Origin: an uncultured Oscillospiraceae bacterium
GTDB lineage: Bacteria > Bacillota > Clostridia > Oscillospirales > Oscillospiraceae
Reading direction: 5' to 3'
Assembly (NCBI GenBank): GCA_934572355.1
Contig: CAKTKV010000025.1
Location: forward strand, 1 to 12,887
Length of the DNA stretch: 12,887 bases
Made by a program: the position numbers and the translations under genes. Shown piece after piece: positions 1 through 6,391 of the stretch. Within the stretch, counting starts at the first letter, position 1; each line of letters begins with the position of its first letter. The notes below the pieces were generated by a model that did not search any database, was not told the DNA's origin, and worked only from the letters and a program-made list of their open reading frames with translations.

Positions 1-3
1 GTT

Positions 4-402
4 ATGGAACTGCACATTGGAATAACAGGCGTTGACGAAGTCGAGGTCACCCCGGCGAACACTGCCGAGGCTGTCGGCAGCGGCACGCTCCCCGTGTTCG
101 CGACACCCGCCATGCTTGCGTCGATGGAAAAGGCCGCATATACATCAGTGCAGCCCTATCTTGACGAGGGCTGCGGCACGGTCGGCATCCTGCTGAACGC
201 CGAACACCTCGCCGCCTCACCCATCGGGATGCATGTGCGCACCGAGAGCGAGCTTACGGAGATAGACGGGCGCGTCCTCACCTTCTCCGTCCGCTCATAC
301 GCAGGCGGCGAGCTTATCGGGAAAGGTGTCCACAAGCGCTGCATAATAAATTCCGAACGCTTCATAGCAAAGGCGCTCTCAAAGCTCAATAACGAAGAAT
401 AA
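4..402 (+). CDS. Hotdog-fold thioesterase, fluoroacetyl-CoA thioesterase (FlK)-like
   Basis: The 132-residue protein matches the FlK-like branch of hotdog acyl-CoA thioesterases, which hydrolyse small acyl-CoA esters in the cytoplasm, usually as dimers. Visible signatures are VGSGTLPVFATPAM (24-37), MEKAA (41-45), the AEHLAASPIGM block (66-76) and a C-terminal GKGVHKR strand (106-112). Thr34, Glu42 and His68 have the same mutual spacing (8 and 26 residues) as the catalytic Thr42, Glu50 and His76 known for FlK, so the active site looks intact. The start at base 4 suits the family's N-terminus. Only three bases precede it, so the ribosome binding site and promoter lie outside the window and a longer N-terminus cannot be excluded. 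Family members in bacteria that never meet fluoroacetate are common, so the real substrate is unknown and a general acyl-CoA housekeeping role is more likely. The gene ends just before a shared hairpin terminator. Confidence 0.85.
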   Translation: MELHIGITGVDEVEVTPANTAEAVGSGTLPVFATPAMLASMEKAAYTSVQPYLDEGCGTVGILLNAEHLAASPIGMHVRTESELTEIDGRVLTFSVRSYAGGELIGKGVHKRCIINSERFIAKALSKLNNEE

Positions 403-411
403 GCCCAAGGG

Positions 412-453
412 AAACAGCTCCTCCCGGATCATATTGTCCGGGAGGAGCTGTTT
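412..453. terminator. Perfect 17-bp hairpin terminator shared by convergent genes
   Basis: Bases 412-428 are fully complementary to 437-453 around an 8-base loop (429-436). On the + strand the stem is GC-rich in the middle and runs into TTTT (451-454), a normal intrinsic terminator for the thioesterase gene. On the - strand the stem ends in TTT followed by CCC, so termination of the phosphatidyltransferase transcript may be weaker. The - strand gene reads into the hairpin: its TGA stop (431-429) lies in the loop and its last codons form one arm. Confidence 0.85.
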
Positions 454-995
454 TCTGCCTCGTCATTATTTTGTTCACTCCGCTTGAGCAGACGCAGATA
501 TTTTGCCCCATACAGCAGCAGACACATGCATACGAGCGCGGCGCACAGGGCGATACCGCCGTTCATAAGCGCCGCCGGCATATCCGGCCAGAACAGCACT
601 CCCGCCATGACGATATATATCACCGCCGTGCAAAGCTTTCCATACCAGCGCGCGGAGTACACCTTGCCCGTGCATTGCAGCACGCGCGTCCCGAGAGATG
701 CAAGGCTCAGCTCGCGGACGAGGTGCAGCGCCAGCAGCAGCCACGCGGCCTTAGTGCGTGTCGCAGCGCAGAGCATCATCGCGATCTGGATGAGCTTATC
801 CGCCGCCGGGTCAAGCGCCTTGCCGAGGTCGGTCACCATATTGAAGCGGCGGGCGATCGCGCCGTCAAGCACGTCGGACACGGCGCACAGCAGCAGCACG
901 CCCATCGCCTGCCACAGCGCGCCTCTGACATACAGCACCGTGAAAACCGGCGTCAGCAGTATTCTGACTATGCTTATCATGTTAGGTATGTTCAT
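429..995 (-). CDS. pgsA: CDP-alcohol phosphatidyltransferase, phosphatidylglycerophosphate synthase type (PgsA)
   Basis: This is an integral membrane enzyme of 188 residues that probably joins CDP-diacylglycerol to glycerol-3-phosphate, the first committed step to phosphatidylglycerol. The complete family signature D-x2-DG-x2-AR-x8-G-x3-D-x3-D is present, with Asp41, Asp44, Gly45, Ala48, Arg49, Gly58, Asp62 and Asp66. The N-terminus MNIPNMISIVRILLTP is typical of PgsA, and hydrophobic segments fill about 8-38, 67-100 and 122-165. The ATG at 995 is preferred over an in-frame TTG at 1016 because it gives the canonical N-terminus and has a G-run about 8 bases upstream. The C-terminal tail (170-188) is polar, and its codons form one arm of the shared terminator. 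No convincing promoter was found in the 996-1093 interval on this strand. A related CDP-alcohol transferase with another acceptor cannot be excluded. Confidence 0.82.
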   Translation of the reverse strand: MNIPNMISIVRILLTPVFTVLYVRGALWQAMGVLLLCAVSDVLDGAIARRFNMVTDLGKALDPAADKLIQIAMMLCAATRTKAAWLLLALHLVRELSLASLGTRVLQCTGKVYSARWYGKLCTAVIYIVMAGVLFWPDMPAALMNGGIALCAALVCMCLLLYGAKYLRLLKRSEQNNDEAENSSSRTI

Positions 996-1093
996 GCTCT
1001 CAGCCCCCCCGTTCAATTTTTCCCTCTCAATGCGTATCTTATGCAGAGCTGGCGGCGGGCGTGCCGTGTTTTTCCAAAATTTGCGCTGTGCAC

Positions 1094-1122
1094 TTGAAAG
1101 CAGAGCTCGTTTTGCATATAAT
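1094..1122 (+). promoter_or_regulatory. Sigma-A promoter of the serine hydrolase / glycosidase / Lgt-like operon
   Basis: TTGAAA (1094-1099) and a perfect TATAAT (1117-1122) are separated by 17 bases. Transcription should start near 1129, leaving a leader of about 30 bases before the ATG at 1160. The ribosome binding site GGAG is at 1150-1153, six bases from that ATG. The sequence directly downstream is AT-rich. Confidence 0.85.
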
Positions 1123-1159
1123 AGAAAAGATTTTTACCATTTAATTTTTGGAGAGCGCA

Positions 1160-2782
1160 ATGAAGATTCTCAGAAAAGCGATAGCAGTGGCAGCGGTGCT
1201 GACCCTGTGCCTGTCGCTCGGCCTTTCAGCCCTCGCGGACGACGGCGATAACGCGCAGTACAGCGATAAGACATGGGCCCAAGTCGTCAGTCAGCTGCTT
1301 GAGGAGTACAACGTGCCGCGCGAGCAGATCACTGCCGGGTACTGCAATCTCGTCACCGGCGAGGAATACTACGTAAACGGTGATGAATGCAAAATCGCCG
1401 CCAGCATGTACAAACTCCCGCTCAACATGTATTTTACCGACCTTATCCAAAGCGGCCAGTTCGATTGGGACAGCCATTATACCGAAGTCACCTACGAATA
1501 CGCGCGCGACGCCTCCCTTATTTACTCCGACAATGACTGGGCGATGTTCCTGTTTGAAAGCGACGTCATCGGCGGCTTTGAGAAGTTCCGTGAGCTTACC
1601 GCGCCTTTCATGGGCGTTGACTTGAACGACGTCCCGGATGACTATTACCACGTCAATATTTACACCGCCCGCCAGTTCATCACCTGTCTGAAACTGCTGT
1701 ATAACGAGCAGGATCGCTTCCCCGGCATCATCGATACCATGCTGAAGGCCGAGCAGGATCGTTTCTTCAAGCTCAACACGCCGAACTTCGAGGTTGCCCA
1801 TAAGTACGGGTATGTTCCGGAGGATGAACATACGTACATGAATGACTGCGGCATTGCTTTTGCCTCCCAGCCGATCGCCATCGTGATGTTCACCGATAAC
1901 GTTGACAACGCCGAGGAGCTGCTGTCAGCGTACTGCACCGCCATGTGCGAGTATACTAACTACACCGTCGCGAATCCCCCCGCCACGCCGACGCCTGCCG
2001 CACCCGAGGTCACCGCAGCGGCAGAGCCCGAACCCACAGCGGCAGTCGAGCCCGCGCCCGGGTCTTCCGAGACCAAGCCCCCTCTGGCGGCGTTTCTGTT
2101 TATCGCGGCCTTTGCCGCCCTCGGCATATTGGGTGCGGTAAAGCTCAGGAAAAATTACGGCGCGGGACTCAAGCTGATACTGATTGCGCTGCTGCTGTGC
2201 GCGGTCGGGATGCTCCTTGCCGCCGCGGGCAGCTTCTGCGGCACGGTCGTCGCGAAGCCCGCGGGCGATCCTCAGCAGACTGTTGCGGAGTTCTGTGATT
2301 CGCTCATCGCCGGGGACTATACCGCGGCCTACGGCCTGCTTCGCGACCATACCGGCCTCGGCCTTGAGACCGAACCGGCCACCGAAGCCGGGAAAATAGC
2401 GTATAAGGCGCTGCATGACAGCTATAGCTATGAGCTTATAGGCAGCGCCGAGATCGACAAGCTCGACGCAGTGCAGGATATCCGCTTCACCTACCTCTCG
2501 CTTCCCGCGCTTAATGATCCGGTCGCCGAGGAGACACAGACTCAGCTCAAGCACCTCGTGCAGAGCCTGCCGATAAGCGAGGTCTACGATAAAAACAACA
2601 GCTACCGCAAGGAGATCACCGAGCGCGCATATCTTCAAGCGCTTGAACAAGTCTTCGAAAGCGCTGAGGACTACTATACCACAGTCGAAATTTCGCTCGC
2701 CCTCAATTACACAGACGGCAGATGGCAGATCGCGGTGAGCGATGCGCTCCTGAGGGCTCTCAACGGCGGCGCGGGCTATTGA
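1160..2782 (+). CDS. Exported serine hydrolase (class A beta-lactamase-like fold) with two-helix anchor and a C-terminal extracytoplasmic domain
   Basis: The protein has 540 residues. Residues 1-26 are a signal peptide ending in LSALA. The hydrolase domain (about 33-270) carries the three landmarks of penicillin-recognising serine enzymes: S82-M-Y-K85, S123-D-N125 and K215-Y-G217. I see no clear omega-loop glutamate of the class A beta-lactamase type around 145-165, so antibiotic hydrolysis is not implied; a peptidase, esterase or substrate-binding role is possible. A Pro/Ala/Glu/Thr linker (271-307) leads to helices at about 308-327 and 336-357, joined by a basic loop (KLRKNYGAGLK) that is probably cytoplasmic. 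Residues 368-540 form a second outside domain that starts like NTF2/DUF4878-type folds (TVAEFCDSLIAGDYTAAY); this assignment is tentative. An in-frame TTG at 1148 was rejected because it overlaps the binding site and lengthens the signal peptide without need. It is the first gene of a three-gene operon. Confidence 0.82.
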   Translation: MKILRKAIAVAAVLTLCLSLGLSALADDGDNAQYSDKTWAQVVSQLLEEYNVPREQITAGYCNLVTGEEYYVNGDECKIAASMYKLPLNMYFTDLIQSGQFDWDSHYTEVTYEYARDASLIYSDNDWAMFLFESDVIGGFEKFRELTAPFMGVDLNDVPDDYYHVNIYTARQFITCLKLLYNEQDRFPGIIDTMLKAEQDRFFKLNTPNFEVAHKYGYVPEDEHTYMNDCGIAFASQPIAIVMFTDNVDNAEELLSAYCTAMCEYTNYTVANPPATPTPAAPEVTAAAEPEPTAAVEPAPGSSETKPPLAAFLFIAAFAALGILGAVKLRKNYGAGLKLILIALLLCAVGMLLAAAGSFCGTVVAKPAGDPQQTVAEFCDSLIAGDYTAAYGLLRDHTGLGLETEPATEAGKIAYKALHDSYSYELIGSAEIDKLDAVQDIRFTYLSLPALNDPVAEETQTQLKHLVQSLPISEVYDKNNSYRKEITERAYLQALEQVFESAEDYYTTVEISLALNYTDGRWQIAVSDALLRALNGGAGY

Positions 2783-2796
2783 GAGGAGGCGTGTGC

Positions 2797-4209
2797 ATGA
2801 ACGATGATTTTGATCTGAGCGAGCTTGACTCGATACTCGCGGAATTTAGCGGCGACGAGCCTCATGAGGACACCGAGTCTTCTCATTTCACAGGTGAAGA
2901 CACCGAGCTCTCACCTTTCGTCATGGATGAACCCCCGACGCAGCCCGTCCACGAGCCGGAAGCTCCGACGGATGTGCCGGACGAAAAAACTCATTTCTGG
3001 AACAGTCGGGATTTTGCCGCGGCCGCACACCCGGTACACACTCCGGCAAGCGCCGCACCCGACCCGGAGATACCGGACGAGCCCCCGCGCCGCGCGCGGT
3101 TTATCACGCCGCTGTTTGGTCTGCTCTCGGCGCTTATATTGCTGTGGGCGCTCTTCAACATCCATCCCGCCTCCGGTACGCTCTCAAACGCCTCCGGAAG
3201 CAGCAGTATCAATTTATCTGACAAGCTGGATGTATACCTCAATAACGCCGCGAGCGACGCCCTCGGCGAGCTTGCGTACATAAAAAAGATCTACACTCTC
3301 CAGGAGAGCGACACCGTCTCCCCCGTGCCGAACCCGGCAAACTTCGGCGAGACGAATGACCCCGCCGAGATCCGCGAGGTCATCAAGAACGCTGCCGATC
3401 TGCTCGACGGGCAATCCGTCGTTTTCGATGAGAACGCGGACTTTGTCCCGGGCGAGCCGATCCGATATTACCTTGACGAAACCATACTTGTCATCACATG
3501 GAAGGAATATATCAATCAGCGCTGCTGCACCTGTGCCGAGGTCAAGCTCGCGCATGGCTCACAGCTTCGGCGCAAGCTCGCCGACGACAGCTACGGCTCC
3601 AGCGTGCAGCTCTACGCCTCGGATATGGCAAAGCAGTCAAACGCCGTCGTCGCGATAAACGGCGACTTCTATGCCTTCCGCGATCTCGGCATCACCGTGT
3701 ACCAGCGCACGCTCTACCGCAACAGTCCCGCGAAGGTCGACTCCTGCTTCTTCACCTCCACCGGCGACATGCTCTTCACCCGCGCGGGCGAACTCACCGG
3801 CGAGGGCGAGACGCAGAAATTCATTGAGGATAACGACGTTGTCTTTTCTCTCGCCTTCGGCCCCGTGCTTGTGGATAACGGCGAGCTGCAATACTGCGAG
3901 CGCTACCCCATCGGCGAGATAGACACCGAATATTCCCGTTCCTGCATCGGCATGTCGGGCGAGCTGCATTATTTTCTCATGACCATCAACCACACGTCCG
4001 ACGCGCGCCCCCGCGCGACGGTCAATGAGCTTGCGCGCTTCGTCTATTCCAAGGGTGTGCAGAAGGCCTATAACCTTGACGGCGGCCAAACCTCGGAGAT
4101 CATCATGAACGGCGAGCCTATAAATACCGTCGACTTCGGCTCCGAGCGCACCGTCAGCGACATCATATATTTTGCCACCGCGATCCCGAACGAGGAGGCG
4201 AGTAAATGA
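2797..4209 (+). CDS. Membrane-anchored phosphodiester glycosidase family protein (NAGPA/DUF2233 domain)
   Basis: The protein has 470 residues. Residues 1-100 are acidic, proline-rich and probably disordered in the cytoplasm, beginning with a short helix-like DLSELDSILAEFSG (6-19). A basic PRRARF patch (97-102) precedes one membrane helix (about 103-121), which puts the rest outside. The C-terminal part (about 240-465) has the marks of the family of the lysosomal uncovering enzyme, which cleaves sugar-phosphodiester bonds: AINGDFYAFRD (286-296), FGPVLVDNG (354-362), YNLDGGQTSEI (425-435) and a closing RTVSDIIYF (451-459). In bacteria the natural substrates are mostly unknown; exopolysaccharide or wall polymers are usual suspects. 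The ATG at 2797 is chosen over an upstream in-frame codon inside the preceding gene because AGGAGG (2784-2789) stands seven bases ahead. It starts 14 bases after the serine hydrolase gene and overlaps the next gene by ATGA, so all three are probably translated together. Confidence 0.85.
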   Translation: MNDDFDLSELDSILAEFSGDEPHEDTESSHFTGEDTELSPFVMDEPPTQPVHEPEAPTDVPDEKTHFWNSRDFAAAAHPVHTPASAAPDPEIPDEPPRRARFITPLFGLLSALILLWALFNIHPASGTLSNASGSSSINLSDKLDVYLNNAASDALGELAYIKKIYTLQESDTVSPVPNPANFGETNDPAEIREVIKNAADLLDGQSVVFDENADFVPGEPIRYYLDETILVITWKEYINQRCCTCAEVKLAHGSQLRRKLADDSYGSSVQLYASDMAKQSNAVVAINGDFYAFRDLGITVYQRTLYRNSPAKVDSCFFTSTGDMLFTRAGELTGEGETQKFIEDNDVVFSLAFGPVLVDNGELQYCERYPIGEIDTEYSRSCIGMSGELHYFLMTINHTSDARPRATVNELARFVYSKGVQKAYNLDGGQTSEIIMNGEPINTVDFGSERTVSDIIYFATAIPNEEASK

Positions 4210-5216
4210 ACCCCATAGCCATATACAGCGGCTCCACAGTCCTGTACTGGAGCTCGGTCATAATAGTCTTCGGGCTGCTCGCATGCCTCACGCTGTCGCT
4301 GTCCCTGCATCGCGCGAACGGCGGCAGCGATGCCGCGATGCTGCTTTTCTTCCCGCTGGCAATTATCCTTTCTGTGCCCATCTGCCGCGTTATACACTGG
4401 TACTGCCATCTTGAGCAGTATAACGGTATATGGGGCGCGCTGACAGATTACTCCACCGGCAGCTACTGTCTGCCCGGCGCGCTGCTCGGTACGTGGCTTG
4501 CCGCGCTTATCGTAAAGAAGCTTGGCTTTGCGCACAGCACCGCCCGTTTGCTGGATGCCTTTGCTCCGGGGGCGGCGCTCGCCGTCGCATTCATCCGCCT
4601 GAGCGCGCTCTTTAACAGCTCCTGCCGCAGCAAGATCTCCGTGACGACGCCAGCGCTCCAGCACCTGCCCATCGCCTCCGGCGTCACGAGCTCCACGGGT
4701 GCCGTCGAATACCGCTTCGCGACCTTCTTTGTGGAGTTTCTTCTCATGCTCATCGCGGCGGCAGTCCTGCTCGAATTTTTCTATCGCTGCCGTAAACGCC
4801 CGATGAAGTACGGCAGCAGCGACGGGAACACCGCAAGGTACTTCCTGCTGCTCTACAGCGCTGTAGAGCTCCTGTTGGACAGCACCCGCAACGACTCCAG
4901 CTTCATGAAGTTCAATGGCTTTGTCAGCATCGTGCAGATGATCTGCGCGATCTGTATCGCCGCGCTCCTCATATACTATAGCCGCCGCAGCGTAAAGGCC
5001 ATCCGCCTCAGCGCAAAGCACTGGGTGATATGGGGTGCGTGGCTTCTCGGCCTTGCCGGGACGGGCATATCCGAATACCTTGTCCAGCGCCACGGCAACT
5101 GGTACCTCGGCTGCTATGCGTTTATGACGGTCTGCTGCACGCTGATGGCCGCAGCGGTATACCGGATGTACCTGAGCTGCTGTGATGAAACAGCGATAGG
5201 CATTATCGAACAGTAG
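4206..5216 (+). CDS. Divergent prolipoprotein diacylglyceryl transferase (Lgt)-like membrane protein
   Basis: This polytopic membrane protein of 336 residues has about eight or nine hydrophobic segments. Its layout follows Lgt, which moves diacylglyceryl from phosphatidylglycerol to lipoprotein cysteines: YWSSVIIVFGLLA (14-26), a GSYCLPGALLG loop (85-95), LLDAFAPGAALAVAFIR (115-131) with LFN (135-137), and YSAVELLLDSTRND (217-230). Compared by eye with E. coli Lgt, Arg143 corresponds to Arg131 and Tyr235 to Tyr217. His103 appears replaced by Pro90, Arg239 by Glu221 and Glu243 by Asp225. Two further helices (about 273-292 and 300-320) extend the C-terminus. It is therefore probably not the housekeeping Lgt; a different acceptor, a changed reaction or a non-catalytic role are all possible. 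Its start overlaps the preceding stop by four bases, which suggests translational coupling with the glycosidase gene. The residue correspondences come from an eye alignment and need a proper one. Confidence 0.72.
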   Translation: MNPIAIYSGSTVLYWSSVIIVFGLLACLTLSLSLHRANGGSDAAMLLFFPLAIILSVPICRVIHWYCHLEQYNGIWGALTDYSTGSYCLPGALLGTWLAALIVKKLGFAHSTARLLDAFAPGAALAVAFIRLSALFNSSCRSKISVTTPALQHLPIASGVTSSTGAVEYRFATFFVEFLLMLIAAAVLLEFFYRCRKRPMKYGSSDGNTARYFLLLYSAVELLLDSTRNDSSFMKFNGFVSIVQMICAICIAALLIYYSRRSVKAIRLSAKHWVIWGAWLLGLAGTGISEYLVQRHGNWYLGCYAFMTVCCTLMAAAVYRMYLSCCDETAIGIIEQ

Positions 5217-5240
5217 ACGGGTATATCAGCCCCCGTTTTT
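5217..5240 (+). terminator. Short intrinsic terminator at the end of the envelope operon
   Basis: ACGGG (5217-5221) pairs with CCCGT (5232-5236) and is followed by a T-run through 5240. The stem is only five base pairs, so read-through to the stronger hairpin at 5259-5292 is likely. Confidence 0.55.
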
Positions 5241-5258
5241 CATTCATTTGGGCACAAG

Positions 5259-5292
5259 AAAGCCCCGGAAAACCTTGGTTTTCCGGGGCTTT
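5259..5292. terminator. Strong bidirectional terminator between the envelope operon and rpsI
   Basis: Bases 5259-5273 pair perfectly with 5278-5292 around a CTTG loop. On the + strand the stem ends in TTTT; on the - strand it ends in CTTTCTTG. It lies about 30 bases past the rpsI stop codon and is well placed to end the rplM-rpsI transcript, while also catching read-through from the opposite side. Confidence 0.9.
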
Positions 5293-5321
5293 TGAAACAT
5301 TTCGATATGCTGAGCAGCAGA

Positions 5322-5732
5322 TTATCTCTTGCTGAACTGAGGTGCGCGACGTGCGGCTTTGAGACCGTATTTTTTACGTTCCTTCATTCTCGGGTCACGG
5401 GTCAGGAGACCAGCGGCCTTCAGAGGTGCGCGGTAGCTGTCATCGACGAGGAGCAGCGCGCGGGAGATACCGTGACGGATAGCGCCGGCCTGACCGGAAA
5501 CGCCGCCGCCTGCAACGGTAGCTTCGATGTCGACCTTGCCGACAGTGCCGGTGGCGACGAGGGGCTGACGGACGATGAGCTTCAGAGTCTCGAGACCGAA
5601 GTAATCGTCTATATCACGGCCGTTGATGGTGATAGCGCCGGTGCCGTTGGGGATGAGGTGAACGCGGGCAACAGAGGACTTTCTGCGGCCGGTACCGTAC
5701 ATGTAGGGCTTCTTGCACTTATAAGTTGCCAT
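5322..5732 (-). CDS. rpsI: 30S ribosomal protein S9
   Basis: The 136-residue protein is plainly S9 (uS9), which sits in the head of the small subunit and reaches the P-site tRNA with its C-terminal tail. Family marks include [15 protein letters not shown] (12-26), the [14 protein letters not shown] block and a C-terminal [16 protein letters not shown] ending in the basic RAPQFSKR. The start at 5732 has an excellent AGGAGG-type site (complement of 5742-5748) nine bases upstream and gives the usual N-terminus. It lies 16 bases downstream of rplM in the universal rplM-rpsI order and has no promoter of its own in the gap. A strong terminator follows. Confidence 0.98.
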   Translation of the reverse strand: MATYKCKKPYMYGTGRRKSSVARVHLIPNGTGAITINGRDIDDYFGLETLKLIVRQPLVATGTVGKVDIEATVAGGGVSGQAGAIRHGISRALLLVDDSYRAPLKAAGLLTRDPRMKERKKYGLKAARRAPQFSKR

Positions 5733-5748
5733 ATTCTTTTACCTCCTC

Positions 5749-6177
5749 TTAGCGATCCCAGACTTCGGGCTTCTGGGCTGCATGGGTGTGCTCGCTGCCT
5801 GCGAAGATTCTCAGGCGCTTGAGCTGCCACTGTGCGATGGTGTTCTTCTGCAGCATGCCGCGGACAGCCAGACGCATCGCGAGCTCAGGCTTCTTTGCCA
5901 TCAGGGTCTTGTACTGGGTCTCCTTCAGGCCGCCGGGATAACCGGAGTGGGTACGGTAGTACTTCTGCTCCAGCTTCTTGCCGGTGAGGACAGCGTCCTT
6001 GGCGTTGATGATGATGACATAGTCGCCGCAGTCAACATGAGGAGTATAATCGGTCTTGAGCTTGCCGCGGAGAATATCGGCGGCCAGTGCAGCGGTCTTG
6101 CCCATGGGCTTGCCGGCTGCGTCAAGGATGTACCATTTACGCTCAACGGTCTCCTTGGTCAGCATAGTAGTGGACAT
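5749..6177 (-). CDS. rplM: 50S ribosomal protein L13
   Basis: This is L13 (uL13), an early-assembling protein of the large subunit, 142 residues, which is the standard length. Recognisable blocks are KWYILDAAGKPMGKTA (13-28), DYVIIINAKDAVLTGKK (52-68), YYRTHSGYPGGLKE (73-86) and the C-terminal LKRLRIFAGSEHTHAAQKP. The ATG at 6177 is chosen over an in-frame ATG at 6219 because GGAGG (complement of 6185-6189) stands seven bases ahead and the protein then begins MSTTMLTKETVERKWY, as expected for the family. The upstream ATG would add 14 residues inside the structured leader. It is the first gene of the rplM-rpsI operon. Confidence 0.98.
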   Translation of the reverse strand: MSTTMLTKETVERKWYILDAAGKPMGKTAALAADILRGKLKTDYTPHVDCGDYVIIINAKDAVLTGKKLEQKYYRTHSGYPGGLKETQYKTLMAKKPELAMRLAVRGMLQKNTIAQWQLKRLRIFAGSEHTHAAQKPEVWDR

Positions 6178-6251
6178 GTTCTTGCCTCCATATAAATGAT
6201 AAATGTTTTGACATTTCATGCGCGCGAAAGTACAATATATCCCAAACGCGC
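6178..6251 (-). promoter_or_regulatory. Structured 5' leader of rplM (candidate L13 leader)
   Basis: The predicted transcript starts near 6251, leaving about 74 bases before the rplM start. Two stems are visible on the - strand: GCGCG (6251-6247) with CGCGC (6226-6222), and AAATGT (6216-6211) with ACATTT (6206-6201) around a CAAA loop. The ribosome binding site at 6189-6185 follows directly. Firmicutes are known to carry an L13 leader motif that is thought to allow autoregulation by L13. A match to that motif is inferred from position and structure only. Confidence 0.45.
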
Positions 6252-6257
6252 TTTATC

Positions 6258-6286
6258 TTTATATCACAAGGAGCCGGGCATGTCAA
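6258..6286 (-). promoter_or_regulatory. Sigma-A promoter of rplM-rpsI
   Basis: On the - strand a perfect TTGACA (6286-6281) is followed after 17 bases by TATAAA (6263-6258). This is the closest match to consensus in the window, as expected for a ribosomal protein operon. Transcription should begin near 6251. Confidence 0.9.
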
Positions 6287-6391
6287 CAGTAATTTTGATT
6301 CTGATTTTCAAATCTCGCGAATGCTCCGGAATCCGTCCGAAATCTCTTCAAATCTAAATTCGATTTTTCGTTTTGCTGAAGGAGAAAAACC

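Noticed and set aside
4..402. Specific fluoroacetate-resistance function for the FlK-like thioesterase
   Set aside because: The catalytic triad spacing is shared by a broad family found in organisms with no fluoroacetate exposure, and no fluorometabolite genes are nearby.
996..1016. TTG start at 1016 for pgsA, giving seven extra residues
   Set aside because: The ATG at 995 gives the canonical MNIPNMISI N-terminus and has a G-rich site just upstream; the TTG start would place that site inside the gene.
484..1251. Long + strand frames across the pgsA gene (208 and 255 codons)
   Set aside because: The - strand frame holds the full CDP-alcohol transferase motif. The + strand translations are Arg/Ser/His-rich without domains, and one runs through the operon promoter.
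1160..1900. Antibiotic-resistance beta-lactamase
   Set aside because: SxxK, SDN and KxG-type motifs are present, but no omega-loop glutamate is evident, the domain is tethered in a large multidomain protein and the operon context is envelope-related.
4068..5093. A 341-codon open frame on the - strand opposite the Lgt-like gene
   Set aside because: Its translation is charged and repetitive with no domain. The + strand gene has membrane helices, family motifs and ATGA coupling to its upstream neighbour.
5292..6195. + strand frames of 176 and 137 codons opposite rpsI and rplM
   Set aside because: They are antisense shadows of two unmistakable ribosomal protein genes; their composition reflects the biased codons of those genes.
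6183..6219. Upstream ATG at 6219 as the start of rplM
   Set aside because: It lies in the structured leader and adds 14 residues absent from L13 proteins; the ATG at 6177 has an ideal ribosome binding site and gives the standard length.
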